A stretch of 64,000 nucleotides of DNA. Source: Rhodosorus marinus (Eukaryota > Rhodophyta > Stylonematophyceae > Stylonematales > Stylonemataceae). Numbering within the stretch: position 1 is the stretch's first letter; the number at the start of each line of letters is the position of its first letter. Positions 1-10,813 of this stretch are shown one piece after another. The notes below the pieces were generated by a model. That model had not been told where the DNA came from. It saw nothing but the letters and a program-made list of their open reading frames with translations, and did no database searches. The DNA lies in the NCBI GenBank assembly GCA_029953675.1, contig JAMWBK010000007.1, positions 1,984,001 to 2,048,000 on the forward strand. Reading direction: 5' to 3'. A program made the translations under genes and the position numbers.

Positions 1-2
1 CC

Positions 3-125
3 AAGAGTGGTGAGCCACTGAAGACGAATCCGATCTCTGCTGTGCTTTCTTCTTCGGAGGCTGTGGTTGTAGAGATATTTCCGATAGGCCCTAGGGGGAA
101 GCCGACGCCCTGTTCCCAGGAGTGA
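3..125 (+). CDS. Possible C-terminal fragment of a gene entering from the left edge
   Basis: One plus-strand frame stays open from the window edge to a TGA at 123-125 and gives about 40 residues ending in SQE. It would be convergent with POP5, with only two bases between the stop codons. The stretch is short and matches no family I recognise, so it could be chance or 3' UTR of POP5. Confidence 0.2.
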   Translation, partial: KSGEPLKTNPISAVLSSSEAVVVEIFPIGPRGKPTPCSQE

Positions 126-127
126 TC

Positions 128-607
128 TCATGGTTCGATCGCTGCGACTGCTTTGAGACACGCTCCTGCCGTCCCCCCTAGGCTGGTCTTTGTCAGTGCG
201 TTTGTTATCCGAGGACTTGAGCCCATTCTGCTGCTGTAGTACGCTTTCGTCCGTTTGTAAAGCTCTTGCTTCGGTGCTTTTAAGGTTCCGCTGGACAGAA
301 CCACACGCATACGGACGCGCACGCTCCCGCCGTTTGCCGAAGATATCTTGCTTGTAAGCGTCAGGGCTGCGCGCACGCGCGCGGCTTCATCACGTGCACA
401 TCGTATGAGCGCGAGCCTGGTTCCAGGATCAAAGTACTTCAAAGCAAGCGCCCACTGAGTCTGACCCAGACCTACAACACCGAAATATGCTTCGAGACCT
501 CTCCTTAGCATCTGGAAAACGTCATTGGAACTGACTTTCCCCTCCAACCTATCGCTCTTTTGATGATCAACAATACAAACCAAATATCTGTTCTTCGCAC
601 GAACCAT
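128..607 (-). CDS. POP5: RNase P/MRP protein subunit POP5
   Basis: This intronless gene encodes 159 residues and begins MVRAKNRYLVCIV, the conserved start of eukaryotic POP5 (human begins MVRFKHRYLLCEL). The middle segment KYFDPGTRLALIRCARDEA corresponds to the conserved strand and helix around the T-x-x-x-x-IRC motif. A GTLKAPKQELYK stretch matches the family's GTIRxCQK region. POP5 is a core protein of nuclear RNase P and RNase MRP, which process tRNA 5' ends and pre-rRNA. The length is close to human (163 aa) and yeast (173 aa). The tail beyond about residue 130 is not recognisably conserved. The ATG at 607 is the natural start because the MVR motif begins there. The upstream sense strand is G-rich, as for other genes here. 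Confidence 0.85.
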   Translation of the reverse strand: MVRAKNRYLVCIVDHQKSDRLEGKVSSNDVFQMLRRGLEAYFGVVGLGQTQWALALKYFDPGTRLALIRCARDEAARVRAALTLTSKISSANGGSVRVRMRVVLSSGTLKAPKQELYKRTKAYYSSRMGSSPRITNALTKTSLGGTAGACLKAVAAIEP

Positions 608-1567
608 CCTGCTCCTAAGGTACTCTGCTTTCGCTAAGACCGAAATCCAGGTCTTCCTAGTTCATGATACCCTTCCTTCTACCTTCAACCAGATTCGAAA
701 GCGTTATAAACGAAGAGTATTCCTAGGCTAATCCGTCCTGTTCAAAAGCCCGAATGCAATCTCAAGGCGCGTCGATGAACATTTCTCAAAAGTTCTTAAG
801 GCACCTCCCGAACTCGGAGTCCTGCGAAGGGCAGCAAATACTTTTCTTCTTAGTTCTAGAAGTTCACATAACGACAGGTCGTCCGGGAAAGGGAGTCGCA
901 GAACGAATTCGTGCGAACCGATCCCGTCCGCTCGTTCTCGGAGGATCAGAAGTCTACTGGAGCTTCACTTAAGGACGATCTGATGGGGAGCGATCTGATG
1001 GGGAGCGATCTAGAGGATGGTTTTCGTTGGCCATTCCTTCCAGATCGACTTGACAGCCTTGCAATCGTTGCTGGCTCTCAAGCTGATCATTGGATGGTTA
1101 AAGGTTTCGTTCTCAGGGATTGAGACCTGAGACTGTTCTTGAAAACACGACTACTTAATGCTTGACCTCTGAGGACGACTGGACTGCCTCTGAAAGCCAG
1201 GAACATGCCGCGGATGGATTCACGAAAAAAAGCATCTTAACTACACACATTTTAATTCACAACAAGCAGCAGGTTCTGTGGTTTTACCTGAATGCGTTCA
1301 GTAACGTTTAAAATTCTCACTTATCCGTATCAATCCCTGTATCCCGGACTCCACTCCTAGTAGCCTGCACACCGCCATCAAGAAAAGAGGACCTTGTACT
1401 CTCCAAAATTCCTGTGAAAGGATGAGGAAACGCATCGCTGGTGGTTTGCCACCAGCGTCATCGAAAAAGTATTCCAAAGCGGTTCCATTTCTAACCGGCT
1501 TTGGTATCAATTTCGCACGGCGTGTGTGTTGCGTTTTTGTTTTTGTTTCGGCACGTAAGCTCTGGAT
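608..1567. other. Intergenic, POP5 to TEX261
   Basis: No recognisable gene was found. Two overlapping short plus-strand frames (754-972 and 911-1123) resemble no known family. A 15-bp unit (ctgatggggagcgat) is tandemly duplicated at about 980-1010. Confidence 0.5.
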
Positions 1568-2212
1568 TTACAAGCGCCCGTGTGTACCTCTCGAGTCTTC
1601 TCTCCCCACGAGCTTTTTCAAATACTTTACAGTCTCGAATACGGTTGCTGCTACAAGGCTCTTTGACTTCTTCTCCTTGGATTCAGAGTCCCTTGATGAG
1701 GAAGGTGCGTCTAGTCCGGCTCCGGGCAAAACGCTGTCGTTTACAGTCAGACTCACGAAGAATCCAATGGGCACCATCCAAACGCACAAGAGGAAGAACG
1801 ATGCTATGGATGGAGTCGGTGAGAGTCTGTAGTTGTAGAACATATTGTAATTCTCGTGGAAGTACCGGTACCAAGCGACGTTGTTGATCACGAACATGAT
1901 CCCAGATCCGATGAAAGGCAGCGTCTTCGGCTGCAGAAACGGAAACGATTTAAGAAGTTGATAGTACGTCACGTGAGACACGAACCCAATGGCGCAGTAC
2001 ACGAAATAGAACCTCTCATACGCCCACAGAACTACAAACACCCCTAACATGATCAGAATAACCACCCTCAACACCTTCTTCGCTGCGGAAGTATACTCCT
2101 CCACCAGCTCCGCCAGGTAATAAAATCCACATGCCAGGCAGATCGCAGCAAACAGAAGGAACAAATACCCCGAAACATAAACCACGAAAACAAAAAAAGA
2201 AGGAAGCCACAT
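1568..2212 (-). CDS. TEX261: TEX261/Svp26 family ER-Golgi membrane protein
   Basis: This single exon encodes 214 residues. The family's hallmark FYYLAELVEEYT lies after the first hydrophobic segment (human has LYYLAELIEEYT), followed by a YERF motif. Hydrophobic segments follow at about residues 45-65, 70-90, 95-115 and 130-155, including a stretch ending in IGFFVSLTVNDSVLPG that corresponds to the human FFVSLSAGENVLPS. The C-terminus is a serine- and lysine-rich linker and an amphipathic segment (VFETVKYLKKLVGRE) similar to the family's cytosolic tail. Yeast Svp26 acts as an adaptor that packages certain Golgi type II membrane proteins into COPII vesicles, so a role in ER export is inferred. 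The length is near human (196 aa). No intron is needed. Confidence 0.88.
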   Translation of the reverse strand: MWLPSFFVFVVYVSGYLFLLFAAICLACGFYYLAELVEEYTSAAKKVLRVVILIMLGVFVVLWAYERFYFVYCAIGFVSHVTYYQLLKSFPFLQPKTLPFIGSGIMFVINNVAWYRYFHENYNMFYNYRLSPTPSIASFFLLCVWMVPIGFFVSLTVNDSVLPGAGLDAPSSSRDSESKEKKSKSLVAATVFETVKYLKKLVGREDSRGTHGRL

Positions 2213-2260
2213 GGCCTCTTACCCTCCGCACTCCCAAAATTAAAAACCCCTCCAAAAAAC

Positions 2261-2330
2261 CAGCGATCACCCCTTTTCACTCCAACATCCCCAAACAACC
2301 TCCCCGTCTTCAACTCTCCTCTCTCTCTCC

Positions 2331-2361
<31 letters not shown>

Positions 2362-2520
2362 CACTCACTCACTCACTCACACACACACACACACACACAT
2401 ACGCAAAAGGCTTTTCCAAGCTTTTCCTCTTTCAGATCGTTACTCCCCCGCCCAAAAAAAGTCAGCGATCACCCCTTTTCACTCCAACATCCCCAAGCAA
2501 CCTCCCCGCCTTCAACTCTC

Positions 2521-2553
<33 letters not shown>

Positions 2554-2640
2554 ACTCATTCACACGCACATACACGAAAGGCTTTTCCCCCTTTTCCTCT
2601 TTCTGATCGTCAATTCCATCCAAAAAAACCAAAAAAAACA
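2261..2640. repeat. 202-bp tandem duplication with CT/CA microsatellites
   Basis: A segment starting cagcgatcaccccttttcac at 2261 recurs at 2463, a 202-bp period. Each copy holds a (CT)n tract; the first also has (CACT)n and (CA)n runs. Both copies end with a related sequence containing ggcttttcc and tcctctttc. The block lies immediately upstream of TEX261, so it probably covers its promoter. The plus strand here is almost free of G, meaning the TEX261 sense strand is purine-rich. Confidence 0.85.
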
Positions 2641-3732
2641 ATCTTATCGCCTCTCATTCACCAAAACATTACCAAAAAAAAACAAAAACATGACAAAAAC
2701 GCATCAAAATCAAACAAAAAGTCTAAATCCATCCTTCTTATCAGGTAAACAACAAAACACATCTTCCTCCTCTCTTCGTCACCACATACCCATTTGAAAA
2801 AAAAAAAAATTCTGTCCATTGTTGTGTCTAATTCTAGAACTATTTATCTTAATATAGAAATTTATTGTTTATGATTTAGAAAATTATTTCGAGACAGGCT
2901 GTTTGCTGAAGGGACAGTTTGTCTTTGTTTTATTGAATTTTGATGAGTTTTAGGTCTATTGTGGTGGGATGATTTTTTGCTGTGGGTGGGGTGGGTGGTA
3001 GTGCTTTTGTCTGATTTCGCTTGATAGTGGTGGAAATGGTTTGCTGCTACTGTAGTCAGCTGCTTGCCTAGTAATCGATGGAAGCTACGGGAGCTAACGT
3101 CAGAGTTTGGTTTGGGAGCATTGAGAAACTTGTTCTGGCTTTCTCGAAGGACATATCAGGACCTCTCCTTGTCAGCGTGGGGAAGCTTAACAGAAACGGG
3201 CTTTACCGTTTGTTAGTATTTTGTGTCCAAGGTAGGAATGAGCTCCTCCCTGAGCAAACCAGCATAGATTTCTCGATGTCTCCTAACCCAACTCGGGCAT
3301 CCTGTGCATCGAGAAATGCCCAGTTCGCGAACAAAATTTTGGGTTGGGCTACATTATGGATCATTTGGAAATTTTGAGTTGGGCTACATTATGGATCACT
3401 TGTGTGCTGTCTGCGGGTTGGGGTGAGGCTGAGCTGCAGGTGAGAGGGTTTTGAAAGGATGTACGAGGTATGGAGGTTGCCAAGCGTTTCAGTTTCCCTT
3501 CTTCAAATCAGGTGCAATTTAAACTGGGTCTTCTACGACATACCCGGCAGGGAGCTTTTTGGAGAGTTTTGCACAGCTCGGCAAACATATCGAACTGGTT
3601 CGTCTGGGCGATACTCTCTCAATCAGCTGATTTCTTGTGGTCTAGTGCTCCTAGGCGAGACAAATTTTATTTGCAAATAGGGCCACTGGAGCCCTAGGAT
3701 GAATTTCTTATCGTCAGATATATACAGACTTC
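2641..3732. other. Intergenic, TEX261 upstream to TAP42
   Basis: No recognisable gene was found. A segment containing gttgggctacattatggatca occurs twice, about 36 bp apart, near 3343-3400. A plus-strand frame at 3078-3377 (99 aa) and smaller frames at 3459-3697 match nothing I know and look spurious. Confidence 0.5.
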
Positions 3733-4890
3733 TTATCTGATCGTGTTACCAGATCCTTTGTTGTTGTCGTCAGTCCAATCTGCCCATGCCCGTTCTTTCA
3801 TCGTTTTCTTATCCGAGACCTCATCCCTATCGCTGTCTTCGTCGCTTTCCTCAGCCTTGAGCTTTTCCTTCTCTGCGTCGATTTTCATCTGCTCCCTCAT
3901 CCGAGCCAGCTCAATTTCTCCCCATTCTTCGACAGTATACGTAGGCAGGTTGTGGCTTGGCTTGAAAACCTGATCCTGCTGGTACTTTCTGGTATCCATG
4001 ATACGGTAACTACGTCCAAAAAAGACGCAAAATATCTATATTAGGAGAAGGTACAAGGAACAAACGCTGAAATTCTCATCCGAGTAAACCAAGCTCTAGA
4101 TACCTCTCCGGTGGGGGCATGTTCTCCCTGAGCTTCCTTGCTTCGTCAGCGGGATCCTTGCCCTTCGCTTTGGTGTCTACAGCGTACTTCAAAAGCTGAA
4201 TTTCTTCATCCAGGCTACTCCTCGAATTCGAGGCCTCTCTAGCTGCAGCTTTTAGTACAGAAACAGAAACCTAGAATGCAAAGAAGTTATCAGCTCAGAC
4301 AAAAGAGACTCCAATCTTCATCGCAAAAGTCCAGTACTCAAAACGAGGACGAGCTATACCTCTCTCTCGATTTCTTCTGCCATTTCGGGGTCAGCGGACC
4401 TTGACTTTCGTTTGAGGTCCTCTAGCTTAGCGCTTTCCTCTTTTTCCCGCTTAAGCTTCTCTATAAGCCTCGTCCTTCTCTCTGAGGGGTTCCTTGGCAG
4501 CTCCTTGGAAAGACTTTCTAGCTCAGCTCTGCTCAATATTTCCAGAGTGGATAGCAGATCGAAGAACAATGTGTACCAGTTCTTCGCATCTTCAAGCGAA
4601 CGCACGCGATCAGCCGGGGGCGCAATCTCTCCGGGTATGCTCAAGCACAACGCCCGAGCTTCATAGAACGGTAGAAGCGCGAACTTTACATCCTTCGTAG
4701 CCATATCCTCCAGCGTCTCGCTTCTCGATATACATCCGGAAGCAACAGCTTCCGACCACTGAGCGCTAATCTCATCACTCAACATACTCAACTCCACAAC
4801 TTCGCAAGTTTCCTCTCCAATAACAGGAACAGAAGCGTCGTACTTCTTTAACGAACTCGAAGCCGCATAAAAACGGCTAGACAAAGACAT
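3733..4890 (-). CDS. TAP42: TAP42/alpha4 (IGBP1) PP2A regulatory protein
   Basis: There are three exons on the minus strand: 4890-4360, 4270-4104 and 4009-3733, with introns of 89 nt (phase 0) and 94 nt (phase 2). The joined product is about 324 residues. The N-terminal two thirds form helices typical of TAP42, including a block with RSLEDAKNWYTLFFDLL and a basic stretch (RRTRLIEKLKREKEE). The last exon has QVFKPSHNLPTYTVEEW, matching the family's QVFQPGHNLPTMTIDEY, and a C-terminal KERAWADWTDDNNKGSGNT that matches the yeast tail (AREWDEFKESHAKGSGNT). TAP42/alpha4 binds PP2A-type catalytic subunits and acts downstream of TOR. The start is the ATG at 4890; the open frame extends to 4926 only through a TTG. 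Confidence 0.87.
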
Positions 4891-7800
4891 TTCGACAACA
4901 CCTACCACCGCGTAGCACAAAAACAAAAAACTCTCTTCTCTTCTTCCTCAACCCGTCGCTTCAAAACGTAACCACTTTGTCCCAGCAAATCCACTCAAAC
5001 AAACGACACTACCAAACAAGCAAACACAAAAAAAACTCGCCTTACGAGTCAAACGTTTTCATTATCTCTTCAAATATCTTCAAATGTAAAAACCTTCTAT
5101 TCCCAATCTAACCCAAGACCTCCCGCTTCCCAAACGACCCACGGTTCCTCTTCCCCCTCTCCCCCTCAAATGTCCAGCACCAGTTGGGATAGTCTTTTGC
5201 TTGCAGATTCTTAGGTTGTCACGTTTCGTCCGATACAAGCTTAGTACACAAATTAGTACAATATATCTCAAAAAACGAAGAAAATTCGTTTCATCTAGAT
5301 CAAGGCCGCTGAAAAGGTGTTTCAAAATAGACATGTTTTTCAAATACTTTTATTCTAAAAATATTGTATTTAGCGTCTTTTAAATGAGTAGAGGCCGTAT
5401 CTATCTCGTATGGGACATTTCCGGTCGCTATGACAAGCCTACGACAGGTTACATTTGGACATCGAGCAAAAAGAAGAAATCGAAATCGCTCACTCACTCA
5501 AGGGCAGGGCAGCTGTCTCATATTGGGGACAGCTGTCGTTCAAAGAAAAGGGTTCGTAGCTGTCCGCTCTTCTTTTCCGTTTTTTTTCGGACTTGGCTAG
5601 TTCCTTAGATAGTGGTTGGCTGTGTTGCTCAAAGTACACTAGTGAACGCCATGCTTGTCTGTACGTTTCTATTCTCGCCCTCCTCTCATTAAAACAAGTC
5701 AGAGGAATGACCTACGTCGCCCTAGGAGGGAGCTTTCCCTATCATGTGGATCGTCGTATGCACCTGCCATGCCAGCTGTCAATCAATTCCCAACGGCGCT
5801 GAAATAGGAGGTGATTTATACTTTAGGAAAATCTCTCATCATTCTGACGTAGTGCGATAAAAAATGCTTCTCGTATGGGCGCAGCTCCACGCCCACCGGG
5901 AGTGAAATCCACGTGCAGCCCCATCACCGTATGCCCAATTAGCTGGCCTCAGCGAACCGGGAACAAGCTAGGAAAAGCATAGTCTTCAAATGATATGTGC
6001 TGGTCTTATGCCAACCACAAAAAAGGCTATGCTTGAAATACAATTTCAAGTGTCAAAATATCCTTGTTGCACAGGACTGAAAACTATTGCCTAAATTCCG
6101 CAGACTTTGTGAAGGCGCGGTGGATAGAAGCGGGCCTGGTGTAGAGGAGCTCATCATCAACCCTTGAACTTCATTGGCAAAATTGAACATAACATTTTGC
6201 GAGGCACATACCCATGACCTGAAACACGTGTTGATGGATTTCGCTCTTCTACCATCAACCTTTTCGGCAGTATCCTGACCTGCAGGTTGCTTTCACTCGT
6301 TGTCTGAGCGTACTTAGCAGGGAAGCTTCGGGACGATAGCTTGGTTAAAAGGTTTCAAAGTCCATCAGTGCGATGTGTAAGCCTCCTCGAGGGTATGCGG
6401 CCGGTTGTAGTTCACCGAAGCCCAATCCGTAGTCAAGCATCGGGGACTCATCGTCAACCAGAAGAGGGGAGGTTCGGTGATTTTGGAGGTTGCAGCCAGT
6501 AAGGCGAACCACTGGCTAACATCCCCATCAATAAGACCTGGGATACCTGAAAGTTGCGTATCAATAGCCTCGTGCGCAGAGATGCGGACATGAGTTGCAC
6601 ATTCTGATACAGCCGAGCAGGGCTCTCGCTACTATCGGTCTTCGAGAGATGCTGAGGACGCTATCAATTGTCGAAGGGACACCTCGACAGTCTTTCCAGC
6701 AGATTGTTTACAGCAGACAAGGGACCCCCTGCTTCGCGGTTACGTTGAGCACGGCTCTGTAAACTTTTGCGCAGACGAGGTCGTGTAGCAGCGCGCTTCG
6801 CTCATCGGTTACATTTGAGCACAGCCTGCCTGCAACAAGCTAGACAAGATGACTATCATTACTAATCAATCAGATTTCGAGTGAAGTTCGACTACATCTC
6901 TTGTTGAGATGTATCAACTCGGCCATCTCCGTTCAAGAATTTCTATTATTTTGGAGATATATGAGGTTCTGATTGGATGAATTGCTTTCAATGGAAAATA
7001 ATTCCAAAATTCAAGCTAGGTTTGCTGTTTGAGAATATTACTGGAACCTCTTCTTCCCTTTTCCGCACGAGGATGCTAAAATTGGCATCCTTACAGCCTG
7101 AATTAGTTTGAAATTCGCCATATTTTCTTAAATTGGCAATGTAAGCATGATCCGCTGTTCAACATGCGGTGCACCACCAAAATCTAAAATTAGCTGCGCT
7201 TTTGACTACAGGGTTCCTCAGCCGGATCCTTCCAAACGCAGTGATGATTAGTTTTGGGGTTAATGGAGAGCTGGGATTGCTCTCCAATCAGGATAGTGAC
7301 TTCATCATGGAAGGCGGAGGAAGACTCACAATGTTCATACTTCGCAACTCGAGAATGACACGACGTGGCTGTGCGAATGTTCGCCTTGGTGAAGGTTTCG
7401 CAGGTGTAAGTTGTTAGGCGGGGCGATAGACAGGAGTCCATAGCTCTTAGATACGTGTTGATTACGTGGTATCCCAGACTTGCACAATCAAGAGGTGGCA
7501 GTGCGCGTTTTGCCGTGGTGGCGACAGGCAGTCCGTGGAAAATGCCCTTCGCGCCAGGTATTAGTCCCTGAGAGGCTACCTACGCCCCAAATGAGCGCGG
7601 CTTGGTCTCGCAACAGAGCGTTGACATGGCTACAGGAAACAGTTGGCCTGCCGGGATCTTTCAGGATGGAGTCCAATCGGTTGGGCAGCTTTCACGCTCC
7701 TCGTGCGTGAACATCAGCCATTCAGCGCGGGCTCAGTGGAAACAGCTTTGCCCGGATCTTTGAAGTTCATATTCAATAAGGTGAGGGGCCGCACCTCCCT

Positions 7801-8110
7801 TGTCTAGTGGAGTCAGCCACCACGCCTTGGATGCGGGTACTGCATCAACCTAGAAACTATTATTCAAAGATCACGTTGGGAACGGCCTCGATATGCCTTC
7901 CAAAGAGTTTCAGAGCCTCCATCGGACTCTGCTCGCAGGACACTGCTCTACCCCTTGGCTCTCGTCGACACTTGGCATCCTATTGTTTTGTGAAAATATT
8001 TACTTAGTTGGTTTAGTTATCCACTTGTCCAATGTGGGACGTTTTAAAGTTGAGGTCAATGGTAAATTAGTACAAAAGCAAAGGCGAATAGTATTGCTTC
8101 CAATCCGAAT
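4891..8110. other. Long intergenic stretch
   Basis: No recognisable protein gene was found. 4920-5180 is C-rich on the plus strand, as expected upstream of minus-strand TAP42. Around 5218-5400 lies a copy of the dispersed CGTCCGATA-containing repeat. From about 5870 to 7800 the sequence looks like degraded coding or transposon-derived DNA with short frames on both strands, none of which I can assign. Confidence 0.45.
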
Positions 8111-8779
8111 TCAGTTTGGCGCCGCGGAATTGAATTTGCAATGGTTCTTCATATGATACGCCATGCCGGAGTTCCACTTTGCTCGGTAGTCGCATCCTTT
8201 GTTCTTGCACTGCAAGGGCTTATCATCGTTGTGCTTTCGCATATGGAGTCTTAGCCGATTGGGCCACATGAACTCATATCCGCAGACGTGGCAGACTCGC
8301 TCCTTTTTGCTGAGCGCAGGCACTGGAGGAGATCTCTTCATCGGTGAAGAATCCAAGTGGTCGTGAGAGACGGCTGAGATTGAAGCGTCGTCTTCCTGGA
8401 TCGGTCCTCTGTTGGACACGGGAAGTTGTACATCCACACGATTCTCGAAGACGGGAAACTCGAGTTCCATCTCAGACGGGGTCGCTGTCGTAGGGCTCAA
8501 CTCTGACAGAATCGTTTCGTCCTCAATATCGTTCAATGTGTCCGGGATCGGGCATTGCAGAACCTGAATCAACACGTCGTTGAAATCCGGCTCCGATGTC
8601 TCTCGCTTCATCATCTCACTAAGCTGTCTCAGCGGCTTCTCAGCTCCCCACAAGTCGTCCACGGAGGCAGGCTGCGGCTTCACATTAGCTGCATTTTCGA
8701 AGCTAAACAAATCCGTCATACTGTCCAACTCCTCCAATTGAAATCCGAACTCCGGCTCATCATCTCTAATTGCTTCCAT
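8111..8779 (-). CDS. Two-finger C2H2 zinc-finger protein (paralogue A)
   Basis: The single exon encodes about 222 residues. The C-terminal 55 residues contain two C2H2 fingers. Finger 1 is C-x2-C-x12-H-x3-H within CHVCGYEFMWPNRLRLHM. Finger 2 is C-x4-C-x12-H-x3-H and contains YRAKWNSGMAYH. The N-terminal 150 residues are acidic and probably disordered, with a short conserved block LWGAEKPLRQLSEMMKRE. The start is taken at ATG 8779 rather than the upstream ATG 8818. The paralogue at 12825 shares the context caaaATGGAAG and begins to align at this methionine. Function is inferred only as a nucleic-acid-binding regulator. Its neighbour paralogue points away from it about 4 kb distant. Confidence 0.75.
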   Translation of the reverse strand: MEAIRDDEPEFGFQLEELDSMTDLFSFENAANVKPQPASVDDLWGAEKPLRQLSEMMKRETSEPDFNDVLIQVLQCPIPDTLNDIEDETILSELSPTTATPSEMELEFPVFENRVDVQLPVSNRGPIQEDDASISAVSHDHLDSSPMKRSPPVPALSKKERVCHVCGYEFMWPNRLRLHMRKHNDDKPLQCKNKGCDYRAKWNSGMAYHMKNHCKFNSAAPN

Positions 8780-9414
8780 TTTGTGTATCAGGTATCTTGC
8801 CTCACTACTTGTATTCATGTGTTTCGATACTTCAACCCCGAGGCAATCACGGGAACACCCAGCAAGCAGCCCTTATATACCTTCTATATTTTCCCATCGA
8901 TGCTATCTCGACACACATCTGCAAGGCGGGGCCCAAACGATCGAATCTCAGAAATTTCGCCATCACCGCAATATCCCTTTAAAATTAAAGGAAAACTGGA
9001 TATCTGTTTCTATTCTCGGAAACTGAACTTAGATACAGCAAAGCGCAAGCGATTCTGACTGGATGTAAGCATTGATTAGACCAATGAATTCCCCTCTAGT
9101 ATCTCAATCGCGACCATGAAAACCTTTGCATGTTTGAAAATTTCGTCATCAAGAGCTCACCGCAGTAAAAATAAAAGCAATTCCAGATCCATGTTCTAAA
9201 GGAGTCGCATGAATGCTCGTTAGCCTCGAAATAAACATTATTGGATGTAAGCTTGAACCTTTTGACCAATGAAAAACTGTTGACGCTCCCCGTTGATCTC
9301 GAGCGACGGAACTACCCTTTACCACCTCCAAATTTAGAAGCAGCTAAAACTGACCGGAATCCCCGTTTCGTCGTCCGATGCTAGAAAATAGATAAAACTA
9401 TTCTCAACTAATTC

Positions 9415-9932
9415 ATTGGATAATACGTGATACTTTATCTTATCTGATTGGATAAAGCTACACCTTATCCAGTTTATTACATTTTATTATAAACTGTCAA
9501 GTAATGGGCCGTAAGCAGGTGTGGCGCTTGTGGCGTTGAAGGCAGCTTAGTTGCACAACATCAACCTCCGGGATTTTTAGCACGCCCGAAGAGGAATTAA
9601 AATAAAATATTACATGATTAGTTTAGAAGGAATTTATTGGACAGCTAGGGAATATTCGAAAATAATTCGATCACGTTCCTCCTCTCTTGAATTTAATTGG
9701 ATAAAAAGTCATGTTAACAAACGTTTGATGAAGATCCGTTTGCCTTGCGTGTGCTGGTCGATTTCGATGCTCGTTTGCTAATGCTTTGGATTGTCGAATC
9801 TCATGGGTTCTAAAATAATATATCATCGAAGAAATCTGTTATCACAAAACTCACTCTGATATAATTGGATTATAAGCAACGTACGGAGTAATAATTGGAT
9901 AATATTTAACGTGCTAGTTGTTAATTGGATAA
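9415..9932. repeat. Cluster of six ATTGGATAA-like motifs
   Basis: ATTGGATAA occurs at 9415, 9447, 9696, 9894 and 9924, with ATTGGATTA at 9864. All six are in the same orientation within 518 bp. They lie 0.6-1.2 kb upstream of the minus-strand zinc-finger gene. They could be remnants of a short repeat or binding sites; nothing else indicates which. Confidence 0.6.
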
Positions 9933-10744
9933 AGATCAAATAGTTTCCTTGAAATAAAATATTTTTGCAAAGGATGTCAGTATGCTCCATGGGCGAGTTC
10001 TGTAAACAATATCCTGGGCCTCTTCGACGCGCTTCTGTAAACAATCGCGAGGCCGTTGCGCATCCATAAAAATATCCAAATTCAAAATATTACATCCATC
10101 CATTTTCAATTAGTACGCAGATCTTGCAAACATGTTTTGAGTTGTATTTTGAGAGATACGATGCAAATTAATTAGATTGCTCCTTTTTGGCTGTAATTCA
10201 ACATCGCGAAATGATTTCTTTTGGAAAACAAAAGGTCATGTTGGGTAGGGAGGAGGAAACGATTGGATCAGCGAAGGGAGACAATAGTTCGGATCGATGA
10301 TTTTGAACTCGTACACCTATGCATATTGGTCGGGCAGGTGTTTTTCGCTTCCGTGACACTTTCCACTTCAGGCGAGTCCTGCTGTGCTAAAAAGCGGCCA
10401 TCCGCGTATGCTAGTTCTACCATGCCCGACAATGAGGAACAGCAGTGAGCGACTTACACACGTGCAGTGCTAAAAGCCCATTCGCGTAGCTAGAAGTTCT
10501 ACCACGTCCGACCATTTGGGGCAACGGTGAATGACTGTCGAAAAGTTTGCGCTAGAGACGAACGCTAGTACAACGGTTCGAGGGAGTTGGAGTACAAACC
10601 CGGCCATTCTGAGTCCCATGGTTGCGGTGGGGCGGGCCTAATGAATGCCATCCCCTGCCCCCGTTTGCCGCCCGGAGATCTTGACGATCCCTTGAGGAAG
10701 CAAGAACCCTCGTTTAGAAATTACCTTGCATAAATGCTGACTCA

Positions 10745-10813
10745 TAAGACGCACTCTCGAAGCAACGAGAAAGTTGCTTCAAGAGTGCGTCTTAGGTGGA
10801 CAGAAGTCCACCT
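10745..10813. repeat. Adjacent inverted repeats (compound hairpin)
   Basis: Positions 10745-10794 form an inverted repeat. The outer arms (TAAGACGCACTCT and its complement) and inner arms (GAAGCAAC/GTTGCTTC) are separated by single-base mismatches and a 6-nt loop. A second hairpin follows directly: AGGTGGAC at 10794-10801 pairs with GTCCACCT at 10806-10813 around a 4-nt loop. No T-run follows, and no flanking gene explains it. Confidence 0.8.

Noticed and set aside
2131-2748. 205-aa plus-strand frame rich in S, L, H and T
   Set aside because: It is a translation of CT/CA microsatellites and is antisense to the TEX261 start and promoter.
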